A DNA stretch of 64,000 nt from Pseudomonas monteilii (lineage in GTDB: Bacteria; Pseudomonadota; Gammaproteobacteria; Pseudomonadales; Pseudomonadaceae), in NCBI GenBank assembly GCA_001534745.1, contig CP013997.1, positions 1,612,001 through 1,676,000 on the forward strand. The letters run 5' to 3'. The notes below the pieces were generated by a model. That model made no database searches. It worked only from the letters and a program-made list of their open reading frames with translations, and was not told the DNA's origin. The position numbers were made by a program, and so were the translations under genes. How positions within the stretch are numbered: position 1 is the first letter of the stretch; every line of letters begins with the position of its first letter. This document shows positions 55,566-64,000 of the stretch, one piece after another.

Positions 55566-56623
55566 GCACGCCCATCCTGCCCAACAACGACCGATTGCTG
55601 GTCCAGATTCTCCTGCTGGCGCTGCTCGGCGCAGGCGTCTGGGTCATGGCGCCGTTCATTTCTGCGCTCCTGTGGGGCGCGATCCTGGCCTTTGCCAGCT
55701 GGCCGGCCATGCGCGTGCTGACGCGCTGGCTGGGTGGACGCGAGACGCTGGCAGCCGCGCTCCTGACCGGGGCCTGGACCTTGCTGGTGGTACTGCCCCT
55801 GGTCTGGCTCGGCTTCAACCTGGCCGACCATATCCGCGATGCCACGCTCTTCATCCGCGACATCCGCGTCGAAGGGTTGCCGCCCGCGCCACCGTGGATG
55901 GGCCGCATGCCCCTGATCGGCGAGCGTCTGGTCGATGGCTGGAACACCCTCGATCAGCAGGGCGCGGCGCTGCTGGCGTCGCTCAAGCCCTACCTGGGGC
56001 AGGTCGGCAACTGGCTGTTGGCGCGCAGCGCCCAGATCGGCGGTGGCATCCTCGAGCTGACCTTGAGCATCGTGTTCGTGTTCTTCTTCTACCGCGACGG
56101 GCCACGCCTGGCAGCGTTCGTGCTGCGCCTGCTGCAGCGGTTGATCGGCGAGCGCGCCGATTACTACCTGACGTTGGTCGCCGGGACGGTGCAGCGGGTG
56201 GTCAACGGCGTGATCGGCACAGCGGCGGCCCAAGGCCTGCTGGCCCTGATCGGCTTTCTGATCGCCGGCGTGCCCGGGGCGGTGGTGCTGGGGATCGTCA
56301 CCTTCATGCTCAGCCTGGTGCCCATGGGCCCGCCGCTGGCCTGGATCCCGGCCACGGCCTGGCTGGTCTGGCAGGAACACTACGGCATGGCCATCTTCCT
56401 GGCCATCTGGGGGACCTTCGTCATCAGCGGCGTGGACAACGTGCTCAAGCCCTACCTGATCAGCCGGGGCGGGAACCTGCCGCTGGTCATCGTGTTGCTG
56501 GGCGTGTTCGGGGGGCTGCTCGCGTTTGGTTTCATCGGCCTGTTCATCGGGCCGACGTTGTTGGCGGTGGCGTACAGTCTGTTGCTGGATTGGAGCCGCA
56601 ATGAACAGCCTCAGCAGCTGTGA
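55562..56623 (+). CDS. PerM/AI-2E-type membrane transporter with an apparent CTG start
   Basis: The protein belongs to the AI-2E transporter (PerM/YdiK) family: several membrane segments, GAGVWVMAPFISALLWGAILAF near the N terminus, IVFVFFFYRDGPRL and GVDNVLKPYLISRGGNLPLV. Its substrate is not established. Upstream of the first TTG (55595), the frame continues in family-like sequence STPILPNNDR to a CTG at 55562, which overlaps the previous stop as CTGA and lies eight bases after GGAG (55550-55553). Relatives normally have ATGA here, so a mutated or CTG start is likely. The TTG start would shorten the protein to 342 residues. Confidence 0.75.
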   Translation: MSTPILPNNDRLLVQILLLALLGAGVWVMAPFISALLWGAILAFASWPAMRVLTRWLGGRETLAAALLTGAWTLLVVLPLVWLGFNLADHIRDATLFIRDIRVEGLPPAPPWMGRMPLIGERLVDGWNTLDQQGAALLASLKPYLGQVGNWLLARSAQIGGGILELTLSIVFVFFFYRDGPRLAAFVLRLLQRLIGERADYYLTLVAGTVQRVVNGVIGTAAAQGLLALIGFLIAGVPGAVVLGIVTFMLSLVPMGPPLAWIPATAWLVWQEHYGMAIFLAIWGTFVISGVDNVLKPYLISRGGNLPLVIVLLGVFGGLLAFGFIGLFIGPTLLAVAYSLLLDWSRNEQPQQL

Positions 56624-56704
56624 TGCTTGTCCCGGTCTTCAGGACAGGTGGCACTTACCGCTGCTGTATGAGGGGCTGGTAAGCATGTATGCGGCTTTGG
56701 CATT

Positions 56705-57070
56705 TTAATTATGGGTATGGTGAAACACGATCAAGGCAGTCAACAGCAGGATTTGAATGGTCAACAGGCTGACCAGCAACCGTTTCATGCCTACAGGAAA
56801 ACGTGCGACTTCGGCTGGGTCGATAAGGTTTCTGCGCGTAAACATTCTGGGTACTGCCACGATCATCGAGATCAAGCCCGTACGCATGAGCTTTCCCAGC
56901 AGCCCCGCATGCTGGAACGTTCTTTTGTTGTCATTCACGAATGTGCAGTTTTTCAAGTGCGATTCAAAGCGCTCGGTGTAAGCGTGCGCGACATAGCACT
57001 GCACGATCATGGCGAGCATCATCGGGGCCAGTATCAGCAGCGCAATGAACCCCGGATGCACGTCATTCAT
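56705..57070 (-). CDS. Small hypothetical membrane protein, AT-richer than neighbours
   Basis: The 121-residue protein has two membrane segments (about 7-30, FIALLILAPMMLAMIVQCYVA, and 95-117, LLVSLLTIQILLLTALIVF) around a basic central loop (RRNLIDPAEVARFPVG). No family is recognised. The gene and the following gap are AT-richer than the rest, which suggests later acquisition. It lies downstream of the peptide importer genes on the same strand, where P. aeruginosa has fabI. Confidence 0.55.
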   Translation of the reverse strand: MNDVHPGFIALLILAPMMLAMIVQCYVAHAYTERFESHLKNCTFVNDNKRTFQHAGLLGKLMRTGLISMIVAVPRMFTRRNLIDPAEVARFPVGMKRLLVSLLTIQILLLTALIVFHHTHN

Positions 57071-57145
57071 TCTGATAACCCGGTCTATAAAAAATCACCT
57101 GGAATCGCGGCGTCTTGATCATCACCGCCAGCGCACAGGGCACGC

Positions 57146-58765
57146 TCACACCTGTACCGCTGTAGCCTCCGGCACCAGAAACGCCGCTTCCAGCAATTGC
57201 CGGGTATACGGATGCCGAGGAGCGGCGAATACCGTCTCGGCCTCTCCCTGTTCCACCACCTGGCCTTGCTTGATCACCATCAACTGGTGGCTCAGCGCCT
57301 TGACCACCGCCAGGTCGTGGCTGATGAACAGGTAGGTGAGGTTGTACTTCTGCTGCAGCGAGCGTAACAGCTCGACCACTTGGCGTTGCACGGTACGGTC
57401 CAGCGCCGAGGTGGGCTCGTCGAGCAGGATCAGCGCGGGCTTGAGCACCAGGGCGCGGGCGATGGCGATGCGTTGGCGCTGCCCGCCGGAAAACTCGTGG
57501 GGGTAGCGATGGCGTGTTTCGGGGTCCAGGCCCACTTCCTGCAAAGCGGCGATGATCGCCGCCTGCTGGCTTTCGGCGTCGCCGATGCCGTGGATGCGCA
57601 GCCCTTCGCCGACGATGTCGGCCACGCTCATGCGCGGGCTCAGGCTGCCGAACGGATCTTGGAACACCACCTGCATCTGCCGCCGCAGGGGGCGCACCTG
57701 GTTCGCGTCCATGCCTTGCAGGTCCTGGCCATCGAAGCGAATCTGGCCCTGGCTGGCGATCAGCCGCAGGATCGCCAGGCCCAGGGTCGACTTGCCCGAG
57801 CCGCTTTCGCCGACGATACCCAGCGTGCGTCCCCGAGGCAGGCTGAAGTGAATGTTCTCCACCGCCTTGACGTGATCCACCGTGCGCCGCAGCAGGCCCT
57901 TGCGGATCGGGAACCAGACGCGCAAGTCGCGCACTTCCAGCAGGGGCGGGCCAGCTGCGGTGTCGGCAGGGCCGCCCGTGGGTTCGGCATTGATCAGCAT
58001 CTGCGTGTAGGGATGCTGGGGCGCGCTGAACAGCGTCTGGCACTCGGCCTGCTCGACGATGCGCCCCTGTTGCATCACGCACACCCGGTGGGCGATGCGC
58101 TTGACCAGATTGAGGTCGTGGCTGATCAGCAACAGCGACATGCCCAGGCGGGCTTGCAGGTCCTTGAGCAGGTCGAGGATCTTCAACTGCACGGTGACGT
58201 CGAGCGCGGTGGTCGGCTCGTCGGCGATCAGCAATTCCGGTTCGTTGGCCAGGGCCATGGCGATCATCACCCGTTGCCGCTGGCCGCCGGAGAGCTCGTG
58301 GGGCAGTGCCTTGAGCCGTTTGGCAGGCTCCGGAATCCCCACCAGGTCGAGCAGCTCAAGGGTGCGGGCGGTCGCCTGCTTGCCGCTCAGGCCCTTGTGC
58401 AGCAACAGCACCTCGTTGATCTGCTTTTCCAGGTTGTGCAGCGGATTGAGCGACGTCATCGGCTCCTGGAAGATCATCGCGATGCGGTCGCCACGAATCT
58501 GTCGCAGGGGCTTCTCGCCCAGGCCCAGCAGGTCTTGCCCGCCATACTGGATGCTGCCACTGGGGTGGCGTGCCAGCGGGTAGGGCAGCAGGCGCAGGAT
58601 CGAGTGGGCGGTCACTGACTTGCCCGAGCCGCTTTCGCCGACTAGGGCCAGGGTCTCGCCGCGGCGGATGTCGAAGCTCACGCCCTCGACCACCCGCTGC
58701 ACACGGTCACCGCCGACGAATTCGACCGACAGGTCACGGACTTCGATCAGGTTGCGGTCGTGCAT
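57146..58765 (-). CDS. nppD: Dual ATPase of a peptide ABC importer (NppD/YejF-type)
   Basis: The 539-residue protein has two complete ABC ATPase domains in tandem, each with Walker A GESGSGKS, signature (LSGGQRQRV, FSGGQRQRI) and Walker B (LLIADEPTTALD, LILLDEPTSALD). It drives import through the two permeases encoded upstream. This fused layout is typical of YejF and of NppD of P. aeruginosa, which imports peptidyl nucleoside antibiotics and microcin C-like peptides. The start at 58765 matches the family; 58807 is also open. It is the last gene of the operon. Confidence 0.9.
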   Translation of the reverse strand: MHDRNLIEVRDLSVEFVGGDRVQRVVEGVSFDIRRGETLALVGESGSGKSVTAHSILRLLPYPLARHPSGSIQYGGQDLLGLGEKPLRQIRGDRIAMIFQEPMTSLNPLHNLEKQINEVLLLHKGLSGKQATARTLELLDLVGIPEPAKRLKALPHELSGGQRQRVMIAMALANEPELLIADEPTTALDVTVQLKILDLLKDLQARLGMSLLLISHDLNLVKRIAHRVCVMQQGRIVEQAECQTLFSAPQHPYTQMLINAEPTGGPADTAAGPPLLEVRDLRVWFPIRKGLLRRTVDHVKAVENIHFSLPRGRTLGIVGESGSGKSTLGLAILRLIASQGQIRFDGQDLQGMDANQVRPLRRQMQVVFQDPFGSLSPRMSVADIVGEGLRIHGIGDAESQQAAIIAALQEVGLDPETRHRYPHEFSGGQRQRIAIARALVLKPALILLDEPTSALDRTVQRQVVELLRSLQQKYNLTYLFISHDLAVVKALSHQLMVIKQGQVVEQGEAETVFAAPRHPYTRQLLEAAFLVPEATAVQV

Positions 58766-58766
58766 G

Positions 58767-59786
58767 TCATTTCCTCGGGTCGAACGCGTCGCGGGCGGAT
58801 TCGCCAATGAACACCAGCAGGCTGAGCATGATCGCCAGGACGGCGAAGGCGCTGATGCCGAGCCAGGGTGCCTGCAGGTTGGACTTGCCCTGCGCCACCA
58901 GCTCGCCGAGCGAAGGCGCGCCCGGTGGCAGGCCGAAGCCCAGGAAGTCCAGCGCGGTCAGCGTGCCGATGGCCCCGGTGAGGATGAACGGCAGGTAGGT
59001 CATGGTCGAGATCATCGCATTGGGCAGGATGTGCCGGTACATGATCGCGCCGTCGCGCATGCCGAGCGCCCGGGCGGCACGCACGTACTCCAGGTTACGG
59101 CCCCGCAGGAACTCGGCCCGCACCACATCGACTAGGCTCATCCAGGAAAACAGCAGCATGATACCCAGCAACCACCAGAAGTTCGGCTGCACGAAGCTGG
59201 CCAGGATGATCAGCAGGTAAAGCACCGGCAGGCCGGACCAGATTTCCAGAAAGCGTTGCCCGGCCAGGTCCACCCAGCCGCCGTAGAAGCCCTGCAAGGC
59301 CCCTGCGATCACCCCGACCACCGAGCTCAGCGCCGTCAGGGTCAGGGCGAACAGCACGGAGATGCGGAACCCATAGATCACCCGCGCCAGCACGTCGCGG
59401 CCCTGGTCGTCGGTGCCCAGCAGGTTGTCCGCCGAAGGCGGGGCAGGGGCCGGCACCTTGAGGTCATAGTTGATGCTCTGGTAGCTGAACGGGATCGGTG
59501 CCCACAGCACCCAGCTGTCCTTGGCCGCCAGCAGCTCGCGGATGTAGGGACTCTTGTAATTGGCCTCCAGCGGGAATTCACCGCCGAAGGTGGTTTCCGG
59601 GTAGCGCTTGAAGGCCGGGAAGTACCACTGGCTGTCGTAGTGCACGGCGATGGGCTTGTCGTTGGCGATCAGTTCGGCGCCCAGGCTCAGCCCGAACAGG
59701 ATCAGGAACAGCCACAGCGACCACCAGCCTCGGCGGTTGGCCTTGAAGCGTTCGAAGCGACGTCGATTGAGGGGAGAAAGGGCCAT
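58767..59786 (-). CDS. nppC: Peptide ABC importer permease (NppC/YejE-type)
   Basis: The 339-residue membrane protein begins with a charged leader (PLNRRRFERFKANRRGWWSL) and one membrane segment, followed by a large periplasmic part, then the BPD_transp_1 domain with GTDDQGRDVLARVIYG and the EAA-type loop (YVRAARALGMRDGAIMYRHILPNA). The layout matches YejE/NppC. One base separates it from nppD and one from nppB. Confidence 0.92.
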   Translation of the reverse strand: MALSPLNRRRFERFKANRRGWWSLWLFLILFGLSLGAELIANDKPIAVHYDSQWYFPAFKRYPETTFGGEFPLEANYKSPYIRELLAAKDSWVLWAPIPFSYQSINYDLKVPAPAPPSADNLLGTDDQGRDVLARVIYGFRISVLFALTLTALSSVVGVIAGALQGFYGGWVDLAGQRFLEIWSGLPVLYLLIILASFVQPNFWWLLGIMLLFSWMSLVDVVRAEFLRGRNLEYVRAARALGMRDGAIMYRHILPNAMISTMTYLPFILTGAIGTLTALDFLGFGLPPGAPSLGELVAQGKSNLQAPWLGISAFAVLAIMLSLLVFIGESARDAFDPRK

Positions 59787-59787
59787 G

Positions 59788-60861
59788 TCAGTGCTCCCGG
59801 CTGTCGAAGTCGATACGGGGGTCGACCAGGGTGTAGGTGAGGTCGCCGATCAGTTTCACCACCAGCCCCAGCAGCGTGAAGATGAACAGCGTGCCGAACA
59901 CCACGGGATAGTCGCGGTTGATCGCCGATTCGAAGCTCAGCAGCCCCAGGCCGTCGAGGGAGAAGATCACCTCGATCAGCAGCGAGCCGGTGAAGAAGAT
60001 GCCGATGAAGGCCGAGGGGAAACCGGCGATCACCAGCAGCATCGCGTTGCGGAACACGTGCCCATAGAGCACCCGCGAGCGGCTCAGGCCCTTGGCCTTG
60101 GCGGTGACCACGTACTGCTTGTTGATCTCGTCGAGGAAGCTGTTCTTGGTCAGCAACGTCATGGTGGCGAAGTTGCCGATCACCAGGGCGGTGATCGGCA
60201 GCACCAGGTGCCAGAAGTAGTCGAGTACCTTGCCCAGGGTCGACAGCTCGTCGAAGTTGTTCGAGGTCAGGCCGCGCAGCGGGAACCAGTCCAGGTAGCT
60301 GCCACCGGCGAACACCACGATCAGCAGGATACCGAACAGGAAGGCCGGGATCGCATAGCCCACGACGATCGCCGAACTGGTCCACACGTCGAAGTGACTG
60401 CCATGGCGCACTGCCTTGGTGATCCCCAGCGGGATCGACACCAGGTACATGATCAGCGTGCTCCACAGGCCCAGCGAGATCGATACCGGCAGCTTTTCGG
60501 CGATCAGGTCGATCACCCGTGCGTCGCGGTAGAAGCTTTCGCCGAAGTCCAGGCGCGCGTAATTCTTGATCATGATCCACAGCCGCTCGGGCGCCGACTT
60601 GTCGAAGCCGTACATGTGCTCGATCTCGGCGATCAGGGCCGGGTCCAGGCCTTGGGCGCCACGGTAGTTCGAGCCGGCCACGGCCACTTCGCCGCCACCG
60701 CCGGCGATCCGGCTGGTGGCGCCTTCGAAGCCTTCGAGCTTGGCGATCATCTGCTCCACAGGGCCGCCCGGGGCAGCCTGGACGATGATGAAGTTGATGA
60801 TCAGGATGCCGAACAGGGTCGGCACGATCAGCAACAGGCGGCGCAGGATGTAGGCGAGCAT
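59788..60861 (-). CDS. nppB: Peptide ABC importer permease (NppB/YejB-type)
   Basis: The 357-residue protein has six predicted membrane segments and a BPD_transp_1 domain with the EAA-type loop ([25 protein letters not shown]). The N terminus [19 protein letters not shown] is the family start. It pairs with nppC. The cytoplasmic loops should contact the dual ATPase. Confidence 0.92.
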   Translation of the reverse strand: MLAYILRRLLLIVPTLFGILIINFIIVQAAPGGPVEQMIAKLEGFEGATSRIAGGGGEVAVAGSNYRGAQGLDPALIAEIEHMYGFDKSAPERLWIMIKNYARLDFGESFYRDARVIDLIAEKLPVSISLGLWSTLIMYLVSIPLGITKAVRHGSHFDVWTSSAIVVGYAIPAFLFGILLIVVFAGGSYLDWFPLRGLTSNNFDELSTLGKVLDYFWHLVLPITALVIGNFATMTLLTKNSFLDEINKQYVVTAKAKGLSRSRVLYGHVFRNAMLLVIAGFPSAFIGIFFTGSLLIEVIFSLDGLGLLSFESAINRDYPVVFGTLFIFTLLGLVVKLIGDLTYTLVDPRIDFDSREH

Positions 60862-60862
60862 G

Positions 60863-62716
60863 TCAGTGCGCTCCGGCGGCGGTGGCGGTGGGGTCTGCTA
60901 CCGGGGGCGTGGACGCGGTCTTGGCGTCCGGCTTGATCCACCAGGTGTTGAGGCCGACGTCATACGGCGGCGACTGCTCGGGGTGGCCGACGCGGTTGCT
61001 GTAGGCCACGCGCCAGGTCTTGATGTGCCAGTTGGGAATCACGTAGTAGCCCCACAGCAGCACGCGATCGAGCGCACGGGTGTGGGCGATCAGGCTCTGG
61101 CGCGAGTCGGCGTTGATCAGGCCTTCGACCAGGTGATCGATGGCCGGGTCACGCAGGCCGATCAGGTTGCGGCTGCCGGGTTTGTCGGCGCTGCTGCTGG
61201 ACCAGAACTCGCGTTGCTCGTTGCCGGGCGAGGACGACTGCGGGAAGCTGCCGACCATCATGTCGAAATCCCGTGAGCGCATGCGGTTGATGTACTGCGA
61301 CACGTCCACGCGGCGGATGCTCAGGTCGATGCCCAGGTCGGCCAGGTTGCGCTTGAAGGGCAGCAGCACGCGCTCGAATTCGGTCTGCACCAGCAGGAAC
61401 TCGATCGACACCGGCTTGCCCTGGGCATCGACCATCTTGTCGTCGACGATCTTCCAGCCCGCGTCGAGCAGCAGCCGATAGGCCTGGCGCTGGTGCTCGC
61501 GGATCATGCCACTGGCATCGGTGACCGGATTGCGGAACGCGGTGGTGAACACCGGCTCGGGAATCTGCCCGCGCAGCGGGTCGAGAATCTTCAGCTCCTC
61601 GGGGCCGGGCAAGCCCTGGGAGGCCATGTCGGAGTTTTCGAAGTAGCTACCGGTGCGGGTGTAGGCGCCATTGAACAGCTGCTTGTTGGTCCATTCGTAG
61701 TCCAGCAGCAGGTTCAGCGCCTGGCGCACCCGCACGTCCTGGAACAGCGGGCGACGCAGGTTGAAGACGAAGCCCTGCATGCCGGTCGGATTGCCATTGG
61801 GCAGCTCTTCACGGATCAGTCGCCCGTCGCGCACCGCCGGCACGTTGTAGGCGGTGGCCCAGTTCTTGGCGCTCATCTCCAGCCAGTAGTCGAACTGCCC
61901 GGCCTTGAGCGCTTCCAGCGCCACAGCGTTGTCGCGGTAGTAGTCGAAGGTCATCTCACCGAAGTTGTAGGTGCCACGGTTGATCGGCAGGTCCTTGGCC
62001 CAGTAATCCGCGACTCGTTCATAGCGAATCGAACGGCCCGGCTTGACCTCGGCCACGCGGTAGGGCCCGCTGCCCAGGGGCGGCTCGAAGCTGGTGCCGT
62101 CGAAGGCACGGTCGGCCCACCAATGCTTGGGCAGCACCACCAGCTGGCCAAGAATCAGCGGCAGCTCGCGGTTGTCCTTGTGCTTGAAGACGAATTTTAC
62201 GCGGTGCGCGTCTTCGGCCACGGCCTCGGCCACGTCGGCGTAGTACATGCGGTACAGCGGGGCACCTTGGGTCGTGAGCGTGTTGAAGGAGAACACCACA
62301 TCGTCGGCGGTGACCGGTGTACCGTCGTTGAACTTGGCTTCGGGGCGCAGGTAGAAACGCACCCAGCTGTTGTCGGGGGCCTTCTCGATTCTGCCGGCCA
62401 GCAGCCCGTATTCGGTAAACGGCTCGTCCAGGCTCTGGCGCATCAGGGTGTCGTAGACCAGCTCCAGCCCCTCGGCCGGGGTCCCCTTGTTGCTGAAGGG
62501 GTTGAGGCTGTCGAAACTGCCCGTGCCGGATTGGCGGAATACGCCGCCCTTGGGCGCGTTCGGGTTGACGTAGTCGAAGTGCTTGAACCCTTCGGGGTAT
62601 TTGGGCGGCTCGTCGTAGAGCGTCAGGGCGTGCTGGGGCGCGGCCAGCGTCGGTAGGGCGAGGCAGGCGAGCAACAGGCTGCCGGCCAGCTGGCGCAGAC
62701 GGTGCAGGGGCGTCAT
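60863..62716 (-). CDS. nppA2: Peptide-binding protein of the importer, second paralogue (NppA2/YejA-type)
   Basis: The 617-residue periplasmic protein has a signal peptide (about 1-25, LPTLAA-PQ) and the SBP_bac_5 fold ([84 protein letters not shown]). It delivers peptides to the permeases. Its start overlaps the stop of the first paralogue by ATGA. The open frame is longer, but ATG 62716 gives the intact signal. Confidence 0.92.
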   Translation of the reverse strand: MTPLHRLRQLAGSLLLACLALPTLAAPQHALTLYDEPPKYPEGFKHFDYVNPNAPKGGVFRQSGTGSFDSLNPFSNKGTPAEGLELVYDTLMRQSLDEPFTEYGLLAGRIEKAPDNSWVRFYLRPEAKFNDGTPVTADDVVFSFNTLTTQGAPLYRMYYADVAEAVAEDAHRVKFVFKHKDNRELPLILGQLVVLPKHWWADRAFDGTSFEPPLGSGPYRVAEVKPGRSIRYERVADYWAKDLPINRGTYNFGEMTFDYYRDNAVALEALKAGQFDYWLEMSAKNWATAYNVPAVRDGRLIREELPNGNPTGMQGFVFNLRRPLFQDVRVRQALNLLLDYEWTNKQLFNGAYTRTGSYFENSDMASQGLPGPEELKILDPLRGQIPEPVFTTAFRNPVTDASGMIREHQRQAYRLLLDAGWKIVDDKMVDAQGKPVSIEFLLVQTEFERVLLPFKRNLADLGIDLSIRRVDVSQYINRMRSRDFDMMVGSFPQSSSPGNEQREFWSSSSADKPGSRNLIGLRDPAIDHLVEGLINADSRQSLIAHTRALDRVLLWGYYVIPNWHIKTWRVAYSNRVGHPEQSPPYDVGLNTWWIKPDAKTASTPPVADPTATAAGAH

Positions 62717-63999
62717 TGAGGGTTCTCCGAAGGCTTGAGCCACCAGCTGTTCAGGCCCAGGGTATAGGGCGGCGTGGCGACGAAGGCGAACCGGTTGCGG
62801 TAGGCCAGGCGATGAGTGTCCAGGTACCAGTTGGGGATCATGTAGTCGTGCCACGACAGGACACGGTCGAGCGCCCGGGCCGCAGCGACTTGCTCGTCAC
62901 GGGTGCTGGCGGCGAGCAGGGTCTCGAGCAGGTGATCGACGATGGGGTCCTGCACGCCTGCGTAATTCTTGCTGCCCTTGATCGCGGCCTGGCTGGAATG
63001 GAAGTACTGCCACTGTTCGAGCCCTGGGCTGAGGGTCTGGCCCAGGGTCATGAGGATCATGTCGAAGTCGAACTGGTCCAGGCGCTGCTTGTACTGGGCG
63101 CGATCGACGGTGCGCAGGTGCGCCTGCACGCCGATGCTGGCCAGGTTCTCCATGTACGGCTGGAAGATACGTTCGAGATTGGGGTTGACCAGCAGTAGCT
63201 CGAGACGCAGCGGCCGCCCCTTCGTATCGACCAGGCGTTGATTCTTGAGGGTCCAGCCGGCTTCGGCGAACAGCGCAATGGCCTTGCGCATCGTCGCTCG
63301 ATCGATGCCACGCCCCTGGGTCGTGCTGACCTGGTAGGGCTGGGTGAACAACGCATCGGGCAGCTGCCCGCGATAGGGCGCCAGCAGCAGCCATTCCTGA
63401 CCCGTGGGCAGGCCGGTGGCGGCGAATTCGCTGTTGGGGTAGTAGCTGGTCGAACGCCGATAGGCATTGCTGAACAGGGTCCGGTTGGTCCACTCGAAGT
63501 CCAGCATCAGCCCCAGGGCACGCCGTACCTTGGGATCGGCCAATGGGGCGCGACGGCTGTTCATGAACAGCCCCTGGGTCTGGGTCGGAATGCGGTGGGG
63601 GATCTGTGCCTTGATCACCTCGCCACGGCGCACGGCCGGGAACCGGTAGCCATTGGCCCAGTTCTTGGCCTGATGCTCGATGTAGAGGTCGAATTCACCG
63701 GCCTTGAAGGCTTCGAAGGCGACGGTCGAATCCCGATAGAACTCGTACTCCACGCGGTCGAAGTTGTACTTGCCGCGGTTGACCGCCAAGTCCTTGCCCC
63801 AGTAATTCTTGACCCGCTCGAACACCAGTCGGCGCCCTGGCACGACCTCGGTGATGCGGTACGGGCCACTGCCCAAGGGGGGCTCGAACGTGGTCGCCTT
63901 GAAGTCACGGGTCTGCCAGTAATGCTTGGGCAGGACTGGCATTTCACCGAGGCGCAGGATCAGCAGGGGGTTGCCGGCACGCTTGAAGACGAAACGGAT
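62713..63999 (-). CDS. nppA1: Peptide-binding protein, first paralogue, cut by the window edge
   Basis: Only the C-terminal 428 residues or so are present; the frame is open through the right edge (IRFVFKRAGNPLLILRLGEMPVLPKHYW at the edge). The sequence is clearly related to the next gene ([19 protein letters not shown]-like C-terminal region NWYLDTHRLAYRNRF, PPYTLGLNSWWLKP). An internal Met at 63942 is not the true start. Two paralogous binding proteins in one operon are typical of the npp type, where they are thought to broaden the range of peptides. Confidence 0.9.
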   Translation of the reverse strand: MRFVFKRAGNPLLILRLGEMPVLPKHYWQTRDFKATTFEPPLGSGPYRITEVVPGRRLVFERVKNYWGKDLAVNRGKYNFDRVEYEFYRDSTVAFEAFKAGEFDLYIEHQAKNWANGYRFPAVRRGEVIKAQIPHRIPTQTQGLFMNSRRAPLADPKVRRALGLMLDFEWTNRTLFSNAYRRSTSYYPNSEFAATGLPTGQEWLLLAPYRGQLPDALFTQPYQVSTTQGRGIDRATMRKAIALFAEAGWTLKNQRLVDTKGRPLRLELLLVNPNLERIFQPYMENLASIGVQAHLRTVDRAQYKQRLDQFDFDMILMTLGQTLSPGLEQWQYFHSSQAAIKGSKNYAGVQDPIVDHLLETLLAASTRDEQVAAARALDRVLSWHDYMIPNWYLDTHRLAYRNRFAFVATPPYTLGLNSWWLKPSENPQ

Positions 64000-64000
64000 G

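Overview
The window is chromosomal DNA of a fluorescent Pseudomonas, most likely of the P. putida group. The GC content is high, and the gene order is typical of the genus: slt-uup-usp-(hypothetical)-fadBA-topA-sulA/lexA-psrA-nagZ, the pair fabAB beside a hybrid kinase and gpsA, and copRS divergent from a cupredoxin gene followed by queF. No IS element, CRISPR array, rRNA gene or integrase is visible. There is one tRNA gene (Pro, anticodon CGG).

Positions 1-13411 are the right-hand end of a lambdoid (siphophage-type) prophage or F-type tailocin. The order is the tail end of a tail gene (possibly gpM-like), L, K, a DUF2513 winged-helix gene, two tandem I genes, a very large J (2460 aa), two AT-rich small genes, a small gene with a terminator, then a lysis cassette (endolysin, Rz with an embedded Rz1). 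Two features are unusual: host-type REP repeats sit between I' and J, and the AT-rich end of J plus the two following genes looks like an exchanged receptor-recognition cassette. Host genes resume by the lipoprotein gene at 13568.

Positions 13568-31824 hold host genes. These are a PEGA-like lipoprotein, two proteins of unknown function, the copper two-component system CopRS with a perfect CopR-type box in front of a periplasmic cupredoxin, queF, a DUF4404 gene, mlaA, tRNA-Pro, a small lipoprotein, moaB-moeA (molybdenum cofactor), a YegS-type lipid kinase, cheV with a sigma-28-like promoter, slt, uup, a universal stress protein and a hypothetical gene. A gene-free stretch of 1.17 kb rich in repeats precedes fadB.

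Positions 31825-43521 form the fatty-acid and SOS block. It contains fadBA (beta-oxidation), DUF1653, topA, two small genes, lexA-sulA behind two LexA boxes, psrA behind two abutting PsrA-type boxes, nagZ and an exported amidohydrolase-family protein. Positions 43624-50505 on the minus strand contain fabAB and a three-gene unit joined by two ATGA overlaps: a TonB-dependent receptor, a periplasmic solute-binding protein and a GacS-like hybrid kinase. The kinase sits where P. aeruginosa has the RetS-binding kinase PA1611. This trio is the most interesting candidate for a poorly described signalling system.

Positions 50656-64000 contain gpsA-DUF4389-sixA, a small gene, two alpha/beta hydrolases, a short ORF with a good ribosome-binding site that overlaps a DUF4892 gene, and a PerM-type transporter whose best start is CTG. 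These are followed by an AT-richer membrane-protein gene and a five-gene peptide ABC importer (Npp/Yej type, two solute-binding proteins, two permeases, one dual ATPase). The first gene of the importer runs off the right edge.
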